A stretch of 64,000 bases of DNA from Solibacillus sp. FSL R7-0682. Lineage in GTDB: Bacteria; Bacillota; Bacilli; Bacillales_A; Planococcaceae. Shown piece by piece: positions 56,578-64,000 of the stretch. Below the pieces are notes generated by a model that saw nothing but the letters and a program-made list of their open reading frames with translations, was not told the origin of the DNA and did not search any database. The first letter of the stretch is position 1, and each line of letters begins with the position of its first letter. A program made the translations under genes and the position numbers. The stretch lies in NCBI RefSeq assembly GCF_038005985.1, contig NZ_JBBOUI010000001.1:1508001-1572000 (forward strand), in the 5' to 3' direction.

Positions 56578-57681
56578 ATGACAAATGGATTAAAACGTAC
56601 ACCACTTTTTGATGAGTATGCAAAGTATGGTGGAAAAACAATTGATTTTGGAGGCTGGGAGTTACCAGTACAATTCAGTTCGATTAAAGAAGAACATGAT
56701 GCAGTACGTAATCGTGCTGGCCTTTTTGATGTTTCACATATGGGCGAAATTTTTGTTGAAGGCCCAGATGCACTTCCTTTTTTACAAAAAATGTTATCGA
56801 ATGATGTATCTAAAATTTCGGTTGGCGGTGCACAATACAGTGCACTTTGCTATGAAACAGGCGGTGTTGTAGACGATTTATTAACTTATCGTTTAGACGA
56901 TAACCGTTATTTACTTTGTGTAAATGCTGCAAATATTGAAAAAGACTTTGCATGGTTACAACAACATCTAGAAGGTAACGTTACAATAACAAATGAATCT
57001 GCAAATTATGCACAAATTGCCCTACAAGGTCCGTTATCGGAAGAAGTACTTCAAACATTAACGGAAACAGACCTTTCAACAATCAAATATTTCAAATTCC
57101 AGGATAATGTGTCTGTTGCTGGACATAGTGTACTTGTATCTCGCTCTGGTTACACAGGAGAAGACGGCTTTGAAATTTACGGCATGCCTGAGGCTATTGT
57201 AGACCTTTGGAACAAAATTTTGGAAGCAGGTAAGGAAAAAGGCGTTATCGCAGCAGGTCTAGGTGCTCGCGATACATTGCGTTTTGAAAGTTGTCTCCCA
57301 TTATATGGCCAGGAATTATCAAAAGATATTTCCCCACTTGAAGCAGGCATTGGCTTTGCTGTGAAATTAGCAAAAGATCCTCAATTTATCGGGCAACAGG
57401 CTTTAATTGAGCAAAAGGAAAAAGGATTAACACGAAAATTAGTTGGAGTGGAAATGATTGATAAAGGCATTCCACGTCATGGCTATAAAGTATTAAAAGA
57501 TGGAATTGAAATCGGTGAAGTAACGACTGGTACACAATCCCCAATGACAAAACGTAATATCGGTTTAGCTTTAATTGACGCAAAATTTGCGGAAGTTGGA
57601 ATTGAAGTAGAAATTGAAATTCGCAAAAATAAAGCAAAAGCGATAATTGTTGAAACACCATTTTATAAACGCAGTAAATAA
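56578..57681 (+). CDS. gcvT: Aminomethyltransferase (glycine cleavage T protein)
   Basis: A 367-residue THF-dependent enzyme of the glycine cleavage system; it releases ammonia and moves the methylene group to THF. Signatures are [20 protein letters not shown], the catalytic Asp region [11 protein letters not shown], and [13 protein letters not shown]. Start behind AAAGGAGG. First gene of gcvT-gcvPA-gcvPB under riboswitch control. Confidence 0.95.
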   Translation: MTNGLKRTPLFDEYAKYGGKTIDFGGWELPVQFSSIKEEHDAVRNRAGLFDVSHMGEIFVEGPDALPFLQKMLSNDVSKISVGGAQYSALCYETGGVVDDLLTYRLDDNRYLLCVNAANIEKDFAWLQQHLEGNVTITNESANYAQIALQGPLSEEVLQTLTETDLSTIKYFKFQDNVSVAGHSVLVSRSGYTGEDGFEIYGMPEAIVDLWNKILEAGKEKGVIAAGLGARDTLRFESCLPLYGQELSKDISPLEAGIGFAVKLAKDPQFIGQQALIEQKEKGLTRKLVGVEMIDKGIPRHGYKVLKDGIEIGEVTTGTQSPMTKRNIGLALIDAKFAEVGIEVEIEIRKNKAKAIIVETPFYKRSK

Positions 57682-57702
57682 TAATTGAAAAGAGGGTTTC
57701 GA

Positions 57703-59049
57703 ATGAATCATCGTTATTTACCAATGACGGAACAAGATAAGCGAGAAATGTTAGAGCGCATCGGTGTTGCTTCAATTGATGAGCTATTTGCTGACATTCC
57801 AGAGAAAGTACGTTTCCAAGGTCTTTATAATATTAAAGAAGCAAAATCGGAAGCGGCATTAATGAAAGAATTAGCGCAATTAGCTGGAAAAAACAAAGAT
57901 ACAGCTTCTAATGTGTCATTCCTAGGTGCAGGAGTATACAACCATTATAAGCCCGTAATTGTTGACCATGTCATTTCTCGTTCTGAATTTTATACTGCAT
58001 ACACACCGTATCAACCAGAAATTTCACAAGGGGAATTACAGGCAATTTTCGAATTCCAAACAATGATTGCAGAGTTAACAGGCATGGATCTTGCCAACTC
58101 TTCAATGTATGATGGCGGTACAGCATTAGCAGAAGCGGGAATGCTTGCAGCAGGTCATACACGACGTAAAAAATTAATTGTTTCAGGTGCCGTTCACCCA
58201 GAATATAAAGACGTTGTAGCAACTTATGCATATGGGCAATCGATTGAAATCGTAACCGTGCCAACAAAAGACGGTGTTACAGATGTTGAGGCATTAAAAG
58301 GATTAGTAGATGATCAAACGGCTGGTGTAATCGTACAATATCCGAACTTCTTCGGCCAAATTGAAAACCTTCAAACATTGGCTGATATTACGCATGAAGC
58401 AAAGGGCTTGTTTATTGTATCAGCAAACCCGTTATCTCTTGGCGTTTTAACACCACCTGGTAAATTAGGCGCAGACATTACAGTTGGAGACGCCCAACCA
58501 TTCGGAATTGCAGAAGCGTTTGGTGGCCCTCACTGTGGATTCTTCGCAGTAACAAACAAATTAATGCGTAAAGTACCAGGTCGTTTAGTTGGTGAGACAG
58601 TGGACCAAGATGGTCGACGTGGTTATGTATTAACATTACAAGCACGTGAGCAACATATTCGTCGTGATAAAGCTACTTCGAATATCTGTTCAAACCAAGC
58701 ATTACTTGCCCTTGCAGCTTCTGTAGCTATGACTGCACTTGGAAAACAAGGGGTACAAGAAATGGCGAAGCAAAACATCGTGAAAACACGTTTTGCAAAA
58801 AATGCATTTGAAGCAGCTGGCTTTGAAGTAGCTTACCAAGGCGCACACTTCAATGAAATCGTTGTAAAAACAAATAAATCTGTAACCGAAATTAACAAAG
58901 CGTTAATTGAAAAAGGTATTATCGGTGGCTTTGATTTAGGTCGTGTCTATCCAGAATTAGAAAACCATGCGTTAATTGCAGTAACAGAAATTCGTACAAA
59001 AGAAGAAATCTTGCAATTAGTTGCAGAAATGGGGGCTCACAATGCATAA
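57703..59049 (+). CDS. gcvPA: Glycine dehydrogenase (decarboxylating) subunit 1
   Basis: A 448-residue N-terminal half of the split P protein. [19 protein letters not shown] at the start, [16 protein letters not shown] and [17 protein letters not shown] are typical. It lacks the PLP lysine, which lies in subunit 2. The ATG at 57703 is preceded by AGAGGG. It overlaps gcvPB by 8 bp. Confidence 0.95.
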   Translation: MNHRYLPMTEQDKREMLERIGVASIDELFADIPEKVRFQGLYNIKEAKSEAALMKELAQLAGKNKDTASNVSFLGAGVYNHYKPVIVDHVISRSEFYTAYTPYQPEISQGELQAIFEFQTMIAELTGMDLANSSMYDGGTALAEAGMLAAGHTRRKKLIVSGAVHPEYKDVVATYAYGQSIEIVTVPTKDGVTDVEALKGLVDDQTAGVIVQYPNFFGQIENLQTLADITHEAKGLFIVSANPLSLGVLTPPGKLGADITVGDAQPFGIAEAFGGPHCGFFAVTNKLMRKVPGRLVGETVDQDGRRGYVLTLQAREQHIRRDKATSNICSNQALLALAASVAMTALGKQGVQEMAKQNIVKTRFAKNAFEAAGFEVAYQGAHFNEIVVKTNKSVTEINKALIEKGIIGGFDLGRVYPELENHALIAVTEIRTKEEILQLVAEMGAHNA

Positions 59050-60511
59050 CGAAAACCAAACACTCATTTTTGAAGTGACAAAAGAAGGTCGTGTAGGGTA
59101 CAATCTTGAGCCACTTGATGTGCCAGATTTCGATTTAAACGATTTATTACCGAAAGAATTAGTACGTCAAGAGCCGGCAGAACTTCCAGAAGTTTCTGAA
59201 CTGGATATTATGCGTCACTATACAGCATTATCACGTCGTAACCACGGTGTTGACTCAGGCTTCTATCCATTAGGTTCTTGTACGATGAAATACAACCCAA
59301 AAATTAATGAAACGGTTGCACGCTATGCGGGCTTCTCACATATTCACCCTTTACAAGATGAAACGACTGTACAAGGCGCAATGGAATTATTATATGATCT
59401 TCAAACATCACTTGAAGAAATTACAGGGATGGATGAAGTAACATTACAACCAGCAGCAGGTGCACACGGAGAATGGACAGCACTAATGATGATTCGTGCA
59501 TTCCATGAAGCAAATGGTGAAGGTCACCGTAATAAAGTAATTGTGCCTGACTCAGCGCACGGTACAAACCCAGCTTCTGCAACAGTAGCAGGCTTTGAAA
59601 CGATTACAATTAAATCAGGCGAAGATGGATTAGTGGATTTAGATGACTTACGTCGTGTCGTAGGCCCAGATACAGCAGCATTAATGCTAACAAATCCGAA
59701 TACACTTGGTTTATTTGAGGAAAACATTTTAGAAATGGCAGAAATCGTTCATGGTGTTGGTGGTAAAGTATACTATGACGGTGCAAATTTAAATGCTGTT
59801 ATGAGTAAGGCACGTCCTGGCGATATGGGCTTTGACTGTGTACACTTAAATTTGCACAAAACATTCACAGGTCCACACGGTGGCGGTGGTCCAGGTTCTG
59901 GTCCAGTAGGGGTGAAGGCAGATTTAATTCCTTTCTTACCAAAGCCAGTATTAGTGAAAAAAGAAGATGGCTCATTCCACTTTGATTACAACCGTCCGCA
60001 ATCAATCGGACGTGTGAAACCATTCTATGGAAACTTTGGCATTAATGTACGTGCTTATACGTACATTCGTACGATGGGTCCAGACGGCTTAAAAGCAGTA
60101 ACTGAATATGCTGTTTTAAATGCAAACTATATGATGCGTCGCTTAGAAGAACACTTCGATCTTCCGTTCAACCGTCATTGTAAGCATGAATTCGTATTAT
60201 CAGGTCGTCGTCAAAAGAAACTAGGTGTTCGTACACTTGATATTGCTAAACGCCTTTTAGACTTTGGCTACCACCCACCAACTGTGTACTTCCCGTTAAA
60301 CGTAGAAGAGGGAATTATGATTGAACCAACTGAGACGGAATCGAAAGAAACGTTAGATGCATTCTGTGATGCGATGATTCAAATTGCGCAAGAAACAATT
60401 GATAATCCAACATTAGTACAAGAGGCACCGCATACAACTGTCGTCAATCGACTAGATGAAACACGTGCTGCTCGTACACCGATTTTACGCTATACGAAGC
60501 AAGAAGCGTAA
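59042..60511 (+). CDS. gcvPB: Glycine dehydrogenase (decarboxylating) subunit 2
   Basis: A 489-residue C-terminal half of the P protein. The PLP-binding Lys273 is in [31 protein letters not shown] and the GSGPVGVK loop are also present. With gcvPA it decarboxylates glycine and loads the aminomethyl group onto lipoylated H protein. It is notable that lipM, needed for lipoylation, is the second gene downstream. Confidence 0.95.
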   Translation: MHNENQTLIFEVTKEGRVGYNLEPLDVPDFDLNDLLPKELVRQEPAELPEVSELDIMRHYTALSRRNHGVDSGFYPLGSCTMKYNPKINETVARYAGFSHIHPLQDETTVQGAMELLYDLQTSLEEITGMDEVTLQPAAGAHGEWTALMMIRAFHEANGEGHRNKVIVPDSAHGTNPASATVAGFETITIKSGEDGLVDLDDLRRVVGPDTAALMLTNPNTLGLFEENILEMAEIVHGVGGKVYYDGANLNAVMSKARPGDMGFDCVHLNLHKTFTGPHGGGGPGSGPVGVKADLIPFLPKPVLVKKEDGSFHFDYNRPQSIGRVKPFYGNFGINVRAYTYIRTMGPDGLKAVTEYAVLNANYMMRRLEEHFDLPFNRHCKHEFVLSGRRQKKLGVRTLDIAKRLLDFGYHPPTVYFPLNVEEGIMIEPTETESKETLDAFCDAMIQIAQETIDNPTLVQEAPHTTVVNRLDETRAARTPILRYTKQEA

Positions 60512-60527
60512 TATGAAGAAATGAAGA

Positions 60528-60558
60528 AAGGCAGGGGGGAATCTCCTGTCTTTTTTTT
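60528..60558 (+). terminator. Terminator of the gcv operon
   Basis: GGCAGG pairs with CCTGTC (one G-U) across GGGGAATCT, followed by TTTTTTTT. Confidence 0.85.
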
Positions 60559-60610
60559 AGTAGAAGTTAGACTTCTTACAATTTTCTATATAATAGTAGA
60601 AACTCCAAAT

Positions 60611-60645
60611 AAAAAGCCGTCCCACATGGATAATGTAGGACGGCT
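60611..60645 (-). terminator. Terminator of yqhL (minus strand)
   Basis: AGCCGTCCcACAT pairs with ATGTaGGACGGCT; on the minus strand the stem is followed by TTTTT (complement of AAAAA at 60611-60614). Confidence 0.85.
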
Positions 60646-60652
60646 GAAGAAA

Positions 60653-61033
60653 TTATTTTGATTTAACTTTACCTGTCCAAGTTTTAAACCCACCTTGAAG
60701 TTGGTAAATTTGTGTGTAGCCTTTTTTCTTTAAGTTTAATGCAGCACGAGAGCTACGACCAGAGTTTTGGCAGTAAAGATATACTGGTAGATCTGGACGA
60801 ATCTCCTTATGACGTGTGTTAAATTGTGTCATAGGGATGTTACGAGCGCCTAAAATGTGTCCTGCTTCGAATTCTTTTGGTTCACGTAAATCAATTAATT
60901 GTGCTTTACGGTAGCCTTCAATAAATTGCTCTTGTGTTAAGTTTGTTACGGCTTTTTTTAAGCGTAGTGAATTTACTACTACATACACTACGATGACTGC
61001 TAAAATAGCTAAAATCGTGTATAAAATTGTCAC
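60653..61033 (-). CDS. yqhL: Membrane-anchored rhodanese-like protein YqhL
   Basis: A 126-residue protein, the same length as B. subtilis YqhL. One N-terminal helix (residues 2-21) is followed by a rhodanese domain; the active-site Cys88 is in LYCQNSGRSS. It can carry persulfide sulfur. The GTG at 61033 is preceded by AAAGGGG; longer starts to 61144 overlap the lipM promoter and are rejected. It is divergent from lipM. Confidence 0.9.
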   Translation of the reverse strand: MTILYTILAILAVIVVYVVVNSLRLKKAVTNLTQEQFIEGYRKAQLIDLREPKEFEAGHILGARNIPMTQFNTRHKEIRPDLPVYLYCQNSGRSSRAALNLKKKGYTQIYQLQGGFKTWTGKVKSK

Positions 61034-61132
61034 TGCAATATTGCCCCTTTCTTTCTCTAGTTCTATTATAAAAGATGAACTAGAGATAGTCGAGTCAGTT
61101 TGTAAAAATGCATTAGTGGAGGCGAGTATATT

Positions 61133-61966
61133 TTGAAAAAACAATGGTATTTTATTAATTCAGGCCCATGCAGTCCATCTTTTAATATGGCCTTGGATGA
61201 AGCGTTACTTGATTGGCATAGTGAAGGTAGTATACCACCAGTCATTCGATTTTATGAATGGAATCCTGCGACACTTTCAATCGGTTATTTTCAGCAAGTT
61301 GCACGTGATATTAATATGGAGACGATTAATGAGAAAAATTTAGGTTTTGTACGCCGTCCAACAGGTGGACGAGCAGTTTTACATGATCAAGAACTTACTT
61401 ATTCGGTAATCGTATCAGAAAACTATCCAGAAATGCCTGCAAGCGTCACAGAAGCATATCGTGTCATTAGTGAGGGTCTTTTATTGGGATTCCAAAAACT
61501 AGGCTTAGAAGCGTATTTTAGCGTACCTGATACGCAAGAAAAATTAGATGATTTGAAAAAACCAAAAAGCGCGGTTTGTTTTGATGCACCGAGCTGGTAT
61601 GAACTTGTTGTTGAAGGTAAAAAAGTAGCGGGTAGTGCGCAAACACGTCAAAAAGGTGTTATTTTACAACATGGTGCCATCTTATTAGATTTAGATGAAG
61701 AGTTATTACTTTCAGTTTTTAATTTTGATTCTGAAATATCGAAAGAAAAGATGCGCCAAAAGTTACCAGAAAAAGCAGTAGCCATTAATCAATTAACAGA
61801 AATAAAATTTACAATAGAACAATGTATGGAAGCATTCTCAAAAGGATTTGAAGAAGCACTACAAATTAAACTCATTCCGTATAAGTTAACAAATGAACAG
61901 TTACAATATGTTCAAGAAATTGAACGAAAAAAGTATTTGACAGATGAATGGAATTTCAAAAAATAA
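61133..61966 (+). CDS. lipM: Octanoyltransferase LipM
   Basis: A 277-residue enzyme that moves octanoate from acyl carrier protein to GcvH in lipoic-acid synthesis. [15 protein letters not shown], the catalytic Cys149 in [13 protein letters not shown] and the lysine in [13 protein letters not shown] are visible. TTG start 61133 behind GGAGGCG. Closely linked to gcv, whose H protein is its acceptor. Same place as B. subtilis yqhM. Confidence 0.92.
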   Translation: MKKQWYFINSGPCSPSFNMALDEALLDWHSEGSIPPVIRFYEWNPATLSIGYFQQVARDINMETINEKNLGFVRRPTGGRAVLHDQELTYSVIVSENYPEMPASVTEAYRVISEGLLLGFQKLGLEAYFSVPDTQEKLDDLKKPKSAVCFDAPSWYELVVEGKKVAGSAQTRQKGVILQHGAILLDLDEELLLSVFNFDSEISKEKMRQKLPEKAVAINQLTEIKFTIEQCMEAFSKGFEEALQIKLIPYKLTNEQLQYVQEIERKKYLTDEWNFKK

Positions 61967-62100
61967 AAACGAACATCTGTTTGAAAATTTTTTTTGGGAC
62001 TCGAAACGTTGATATTAGTGGACTTACTATAAAAAAAAAAAAATCAAGCCCTTGTTTGAAAAAAATATATGTTGTAATCTTTTTTAAGTAAATAAATTGG

Positions 62101-62148
62101 ACTCAACATATAGTTTAGTACAAAAGAATCAAACACAATATATAGTGT
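62101..62148. promoter_or_regulatory. Paired NrdR boxes upstream of nrdJ
   Basis: ACACAATATATAGTGT (62133-62148) fits the NrdR consensus perfectly and is part of a longer 12-bp-arm dyad. A second, weaker box (ACTCAACATATAGTTT, 62101-62116; 13 of 16) lies 32 bp upstream, about three helical turns. NrdR represses ribonucleotide reductase genes when dATP is high. Confidence 0.8.
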
Positions 62149-62209
62149 TTGATTCTCATTTTTGTTGGGAAGTTTAACAATATTCAATCGTTCAAAGGGG
62201 GCTTTTGTG

Positions 62210-64000
62210 ATGGCAAGTGTAGTAGAGCAAACCATCCCAGTCGATCAATTAAATCAAGATATTAAGGAATTTCCGCAAGTGCATCCAATTACACCGGATA
62301 TGCACATTACCCATAAAGGGGTATCTCGTCTTGTAATGATCGACCGTTATTCTTTTAAGGACACGGAAAAGAAAACATTAAAAGCAGGTGATTTTGTTGT
62401 ACTAACTGTAAAACAAGATCCGAAATTCCCTGCTCGTGGGTTAGGCATTGTACAATCAATCGACCACGAAAACAAAACCGCATCAATTTTAATAGAAGAA
62501 GATTATCGTCATGTGCTAGAACCGGACGAGCAAGTAACGGGTATTATTGTCCGTTCACTTGATATTATCGAAAAACCATTAGAAATTTATTATGAGCAAA
62601 TTGCTAAACGTAATGCAACAGGGCTAGCTTCAGTAGAAAAAACACCAGAGAAACGTCAAGAATGGTTTGAAAAATTTTACGAGCAACTTGTAAAATTAAA
62701 TTTCATTCCAGCTGGTCGCGTAATTTACGGTGCTGGCTCTGAAACGGAAGTTACATTCTTTAACTGTTATGTTATGCCATTTGTGGCTGATTCTCGTGAG
62801 GGCATTAGTGATCACCGTAAGCAAGTAATGGAAATTATGAGTCGCGGCGGTGGTGTTGGGACAAACGGTTCAACACTTCGACCACGTAATACGTTAGCGC
62901 GCGGTGTAAATGGTAAATCATCAGGTTCTGTTAGCTGGTTAGATGATATTGCAAAGCTAACACATCTAGTTGAACAAGGTGGTTCAAGACGCGGTGCTCA
63001 AATGATTATGTTAGCGGATTGGCATCCAGATATCGTTGAATTCATCATTTCAAAAATGCAAAATCCACGTATTTTACGTTATTTAATCGAAAATACAACA
63101 GATGAATCAATTATCCGTTTAGCAAAAGAAAAATTAAAATTCAAGCCTTTAACACAGCAAGAAGATGCAATGTATCAAGGTATTGTAAACTATAAAAACA
63201 TCGAAGGCTTCGGTGGGTTTAACGAATCGATTATCCGTGATGCAGAAATGAAGCTTCGTGATGGTGGAACATATTCGGTGCATAACCCAGAGTTTTTAAC
63301 GGGCGCTAATATTTCAGTTACATTAACGAAAGAGTTTATGCATGCAGTTGAAACGGATAGTGACTTCCCATTACGCTTCCCAGATGTTGCAAACTACACA
63401 CCAGAGCAAATGAAGGATTACAACGAAAAATGGCATGAAGTAGGCGATGTTCGTGAATGGGAAAAGCTAGGCTATCCAGTACGTACATACCGCACAATTA
63501 AAGCAAAGGATCTTTGGAATTTAATTAATATTTGTGCGACTTATGCTGCGGAGCCAGGAATTTTCTTTATCGATAATGCAAACGATATGACAAATGCAAA
63601 AGCATATGGTCAACAGGTTGTAGCAACGAATCCGTGTGGTGAACAACCTCTTGCGCCATACTCAGTATGTAACTTAGCTGCAGTGAACTTAGCGCAGTTT
63701 GCAAATAAAGAAACAAAAACAGTTGATTTTGATGCGTTACGTAAAACTGTAAAAGTTGGCGTACGTATGCAAGACAACGTTATTGATGCAACACCTTACT
63801 TCTTAGAAGATAACAAAAAGCAAGCACTAGGCGAACGCCGTGTAGGTCTTGGCGTTATGGGACTTGCTGACTTACTAATTTATTGTGAAAAAGAATACGG
63901 TTCAGAAGAGGGCAATCAGCTTGTCGATGAAATCTTTAAAACAATTGCAATCGCTGCATATGAACAATCGATTGAATTAGCAACAGAGCGCGGAAGCTTC
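62210..64000 (+). CDS. nrdJ: Ribonucleotide reductase, B12-dependent (class II), N-terminal part
   Basis: The first 597 codons of a large reductase that makes deoxyribonucleotides with adenosylcobalamin; the gene runs past the window. It begins MASVVEQTIPVDQLNQDIKE. A conserved Cys lies in EVTFFNCYVMPF, and the substrate-site signature is TNPCGEQPLAPYSVCNL. MSRGGGVGTNGS and GGSRRGAQMIM are further landmarks. GGGGG precedes the start. The paired NrdR boxes upstream support the assignment. The C-terminal cysteines cannot be seen here. Confidence 0.9.
   Translation, partial: MASVVEQTIPVDQLNQDIKEFPQVHPITPDMHITHKGVSRLVMIDRYSFKDTEKKTLKAGDFVVLTVKQDPKFPARGLGIVQSIDHENKTASILIEEDYRHVLEPDEQVTGIIVRSLDIIEKPLEIYYEQIAKRNATGLASVEKTPEKRQEWFEKFYEQLVKLNFIPAGRVIYGAGSETEVTFFNCYVMPFVADSREGISDHRKQVMEIMSRGGGVGTNGSTLRPRNTLARGVNGKSSGSVSWLDDIAKLTHLVEQGGSRRGAQMIMLADWHPDIVEFIISKMQNPRILRYLIENTTDESIIRLAKEKLKFKPLTQQEDAMYQGIVNYKNIEGFGGFNESIIRDAEMKLRDGGTYSVHNPEFLTGANISVTLTKEFMHAVETDSDFPLRFPDVANYTPEQMKDYNEKWHEVGDVREWEKLGYPVRTYRTIKAKDLWNLINICATYAAEPGIFFIDNANDMTNAKAYGQQVVATNPCGEQPLAPYSVCNLAAVNLAQFANKETKTVDFDALRKTVKVGVRMQDNVIDATPYFLEDNKKQALGERRVGLGVMGLADLLIYCEKEYGSEEGNQLVDEIFKTIAIAAYEQSIELATERGSF

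Noticed and set aside
60653-61144. Longer yqhL starting at 61144
   Set aside because: It would overlap the lipM ribosome site and add a 37-residue extension absent from the 126-residue family; GTG 61033 has a good ribosome site.
62044-62235. 63-codon minus-strand ORF before nrdJ
   Set aside because: It covers the NrdR boxes and nrdJ start region and has no ribosome site; it is a by-product of the palindromic control region.
1-64000. CRISPR arrays, tRNA and rRNA genes, insertion sequences
   Set aside because: I saw no regularly spaced repeats with unique spacers, no cloverleaf candidates, no rRNA-like stretches and no transposase in this window.

Overview
ORGANISM. The window looks like a chromosome of a low-GC, spore-forming Bacillota of the Planococcaceae type (Lysinibacillus/Solibacillus-like). 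The gene order outside the phage follows the Bacillus subtilis yqg-comG-gcv-yqhL-lipM region: rpmG, yqgN, yqgQ, an LtaS paralogue, yqgW, yqgX, yqgY, comGA-GG, gcvT-gcvPA-gcvPB, yqhL, lipM. The glucokinase gene that follows yqgQ in B. subtilis is absent, which fits the weak sugar use typical of this family. The last gene is a B12-dependent (class II) ribonucleotide reductase. Genus assignment is an inference from synteny and protein character. LAYOUT. 1-11.2 kb: MFS exporter with divergent LysR regulator, two envelope-associated small proteins, ribosomal protein L33, 5-formyl-THF cyclo-ligase, LTA synthase-type enzyme, VOC protein, a DUF2243/CtaG-like pair tied to cytochrome oxidase, a metallo-beta-lactamase-fold hydrolase, and a Cys-rich HTH regulator. 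11.4-15.17 kb: the competence pseudopilus operon comGA-GB-GC-GD-GE-GF-GG. 15.13-55.57 kb: a complete-looking siphovirus-type prophage of about 40.4 kb, flanked by an identical 22-bp att core and inserted inside comGG. The last 16 codons of comGG now lie at 55.57-55.62 kb. 55.65-64 kb: aroK, a tandem glycine riboswitch with the glycine cleavage operon, yqhL and lipM divergently arranged, paired NrdR boxes and the start of nrdJ. PROPHAGE. Leftward lysogeny block: repressor, a SLATT/DUF4231 membrane protein, a TIR-like (ThsB/DUF1863-type) protein, ImmA protease, a membrane protein, integrase. Five 15-bp operators (GATAC-N5-GTATC) control the switch. Rightward early block: XRE regulator, Rha/ORF6C antirepressor, small regulators, a highly structured intergenic RNA candidate, an SbcC-like ATPase, RecT, an MBL-fold protein, a replisome organizer with a probable internal origin, YopX, a cytosine-5 methyltransferase, and RecU with a probable 5' frameshift. 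A late sigma-like regulator is followed by three AT-rich membrane-protein genes of unknown role, then packaging and head genes (TerS, TerL, SPP1-type portal, gp7-type protein, scaffold, capsid), connectors, tail tube, a lipoprotein moron, a -1 frameshifted tail chaperone, tape measure, tail tip and collar proteins, XkdX, two small genes with SigH-like promoters, holin, amidase, and an accessory tail that includes a LexA-controlled pair. HIGHLIGHTS. The best candidates for something new are the TIR+SLATT pair lodged between the phage repressor and its ImmA protease (a Thoeris-like arrangement with a SLATT effector), insertion into the competence gene comGG that leaves a 59-residue chimeric ComGG, stationary-phase/sporulation-type promoters on two small genes next to the lysis cassette, and a multi-hairpin RNA candidate ahead of the recombination genes. 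All functions are read from sequence alone; no database search was run.
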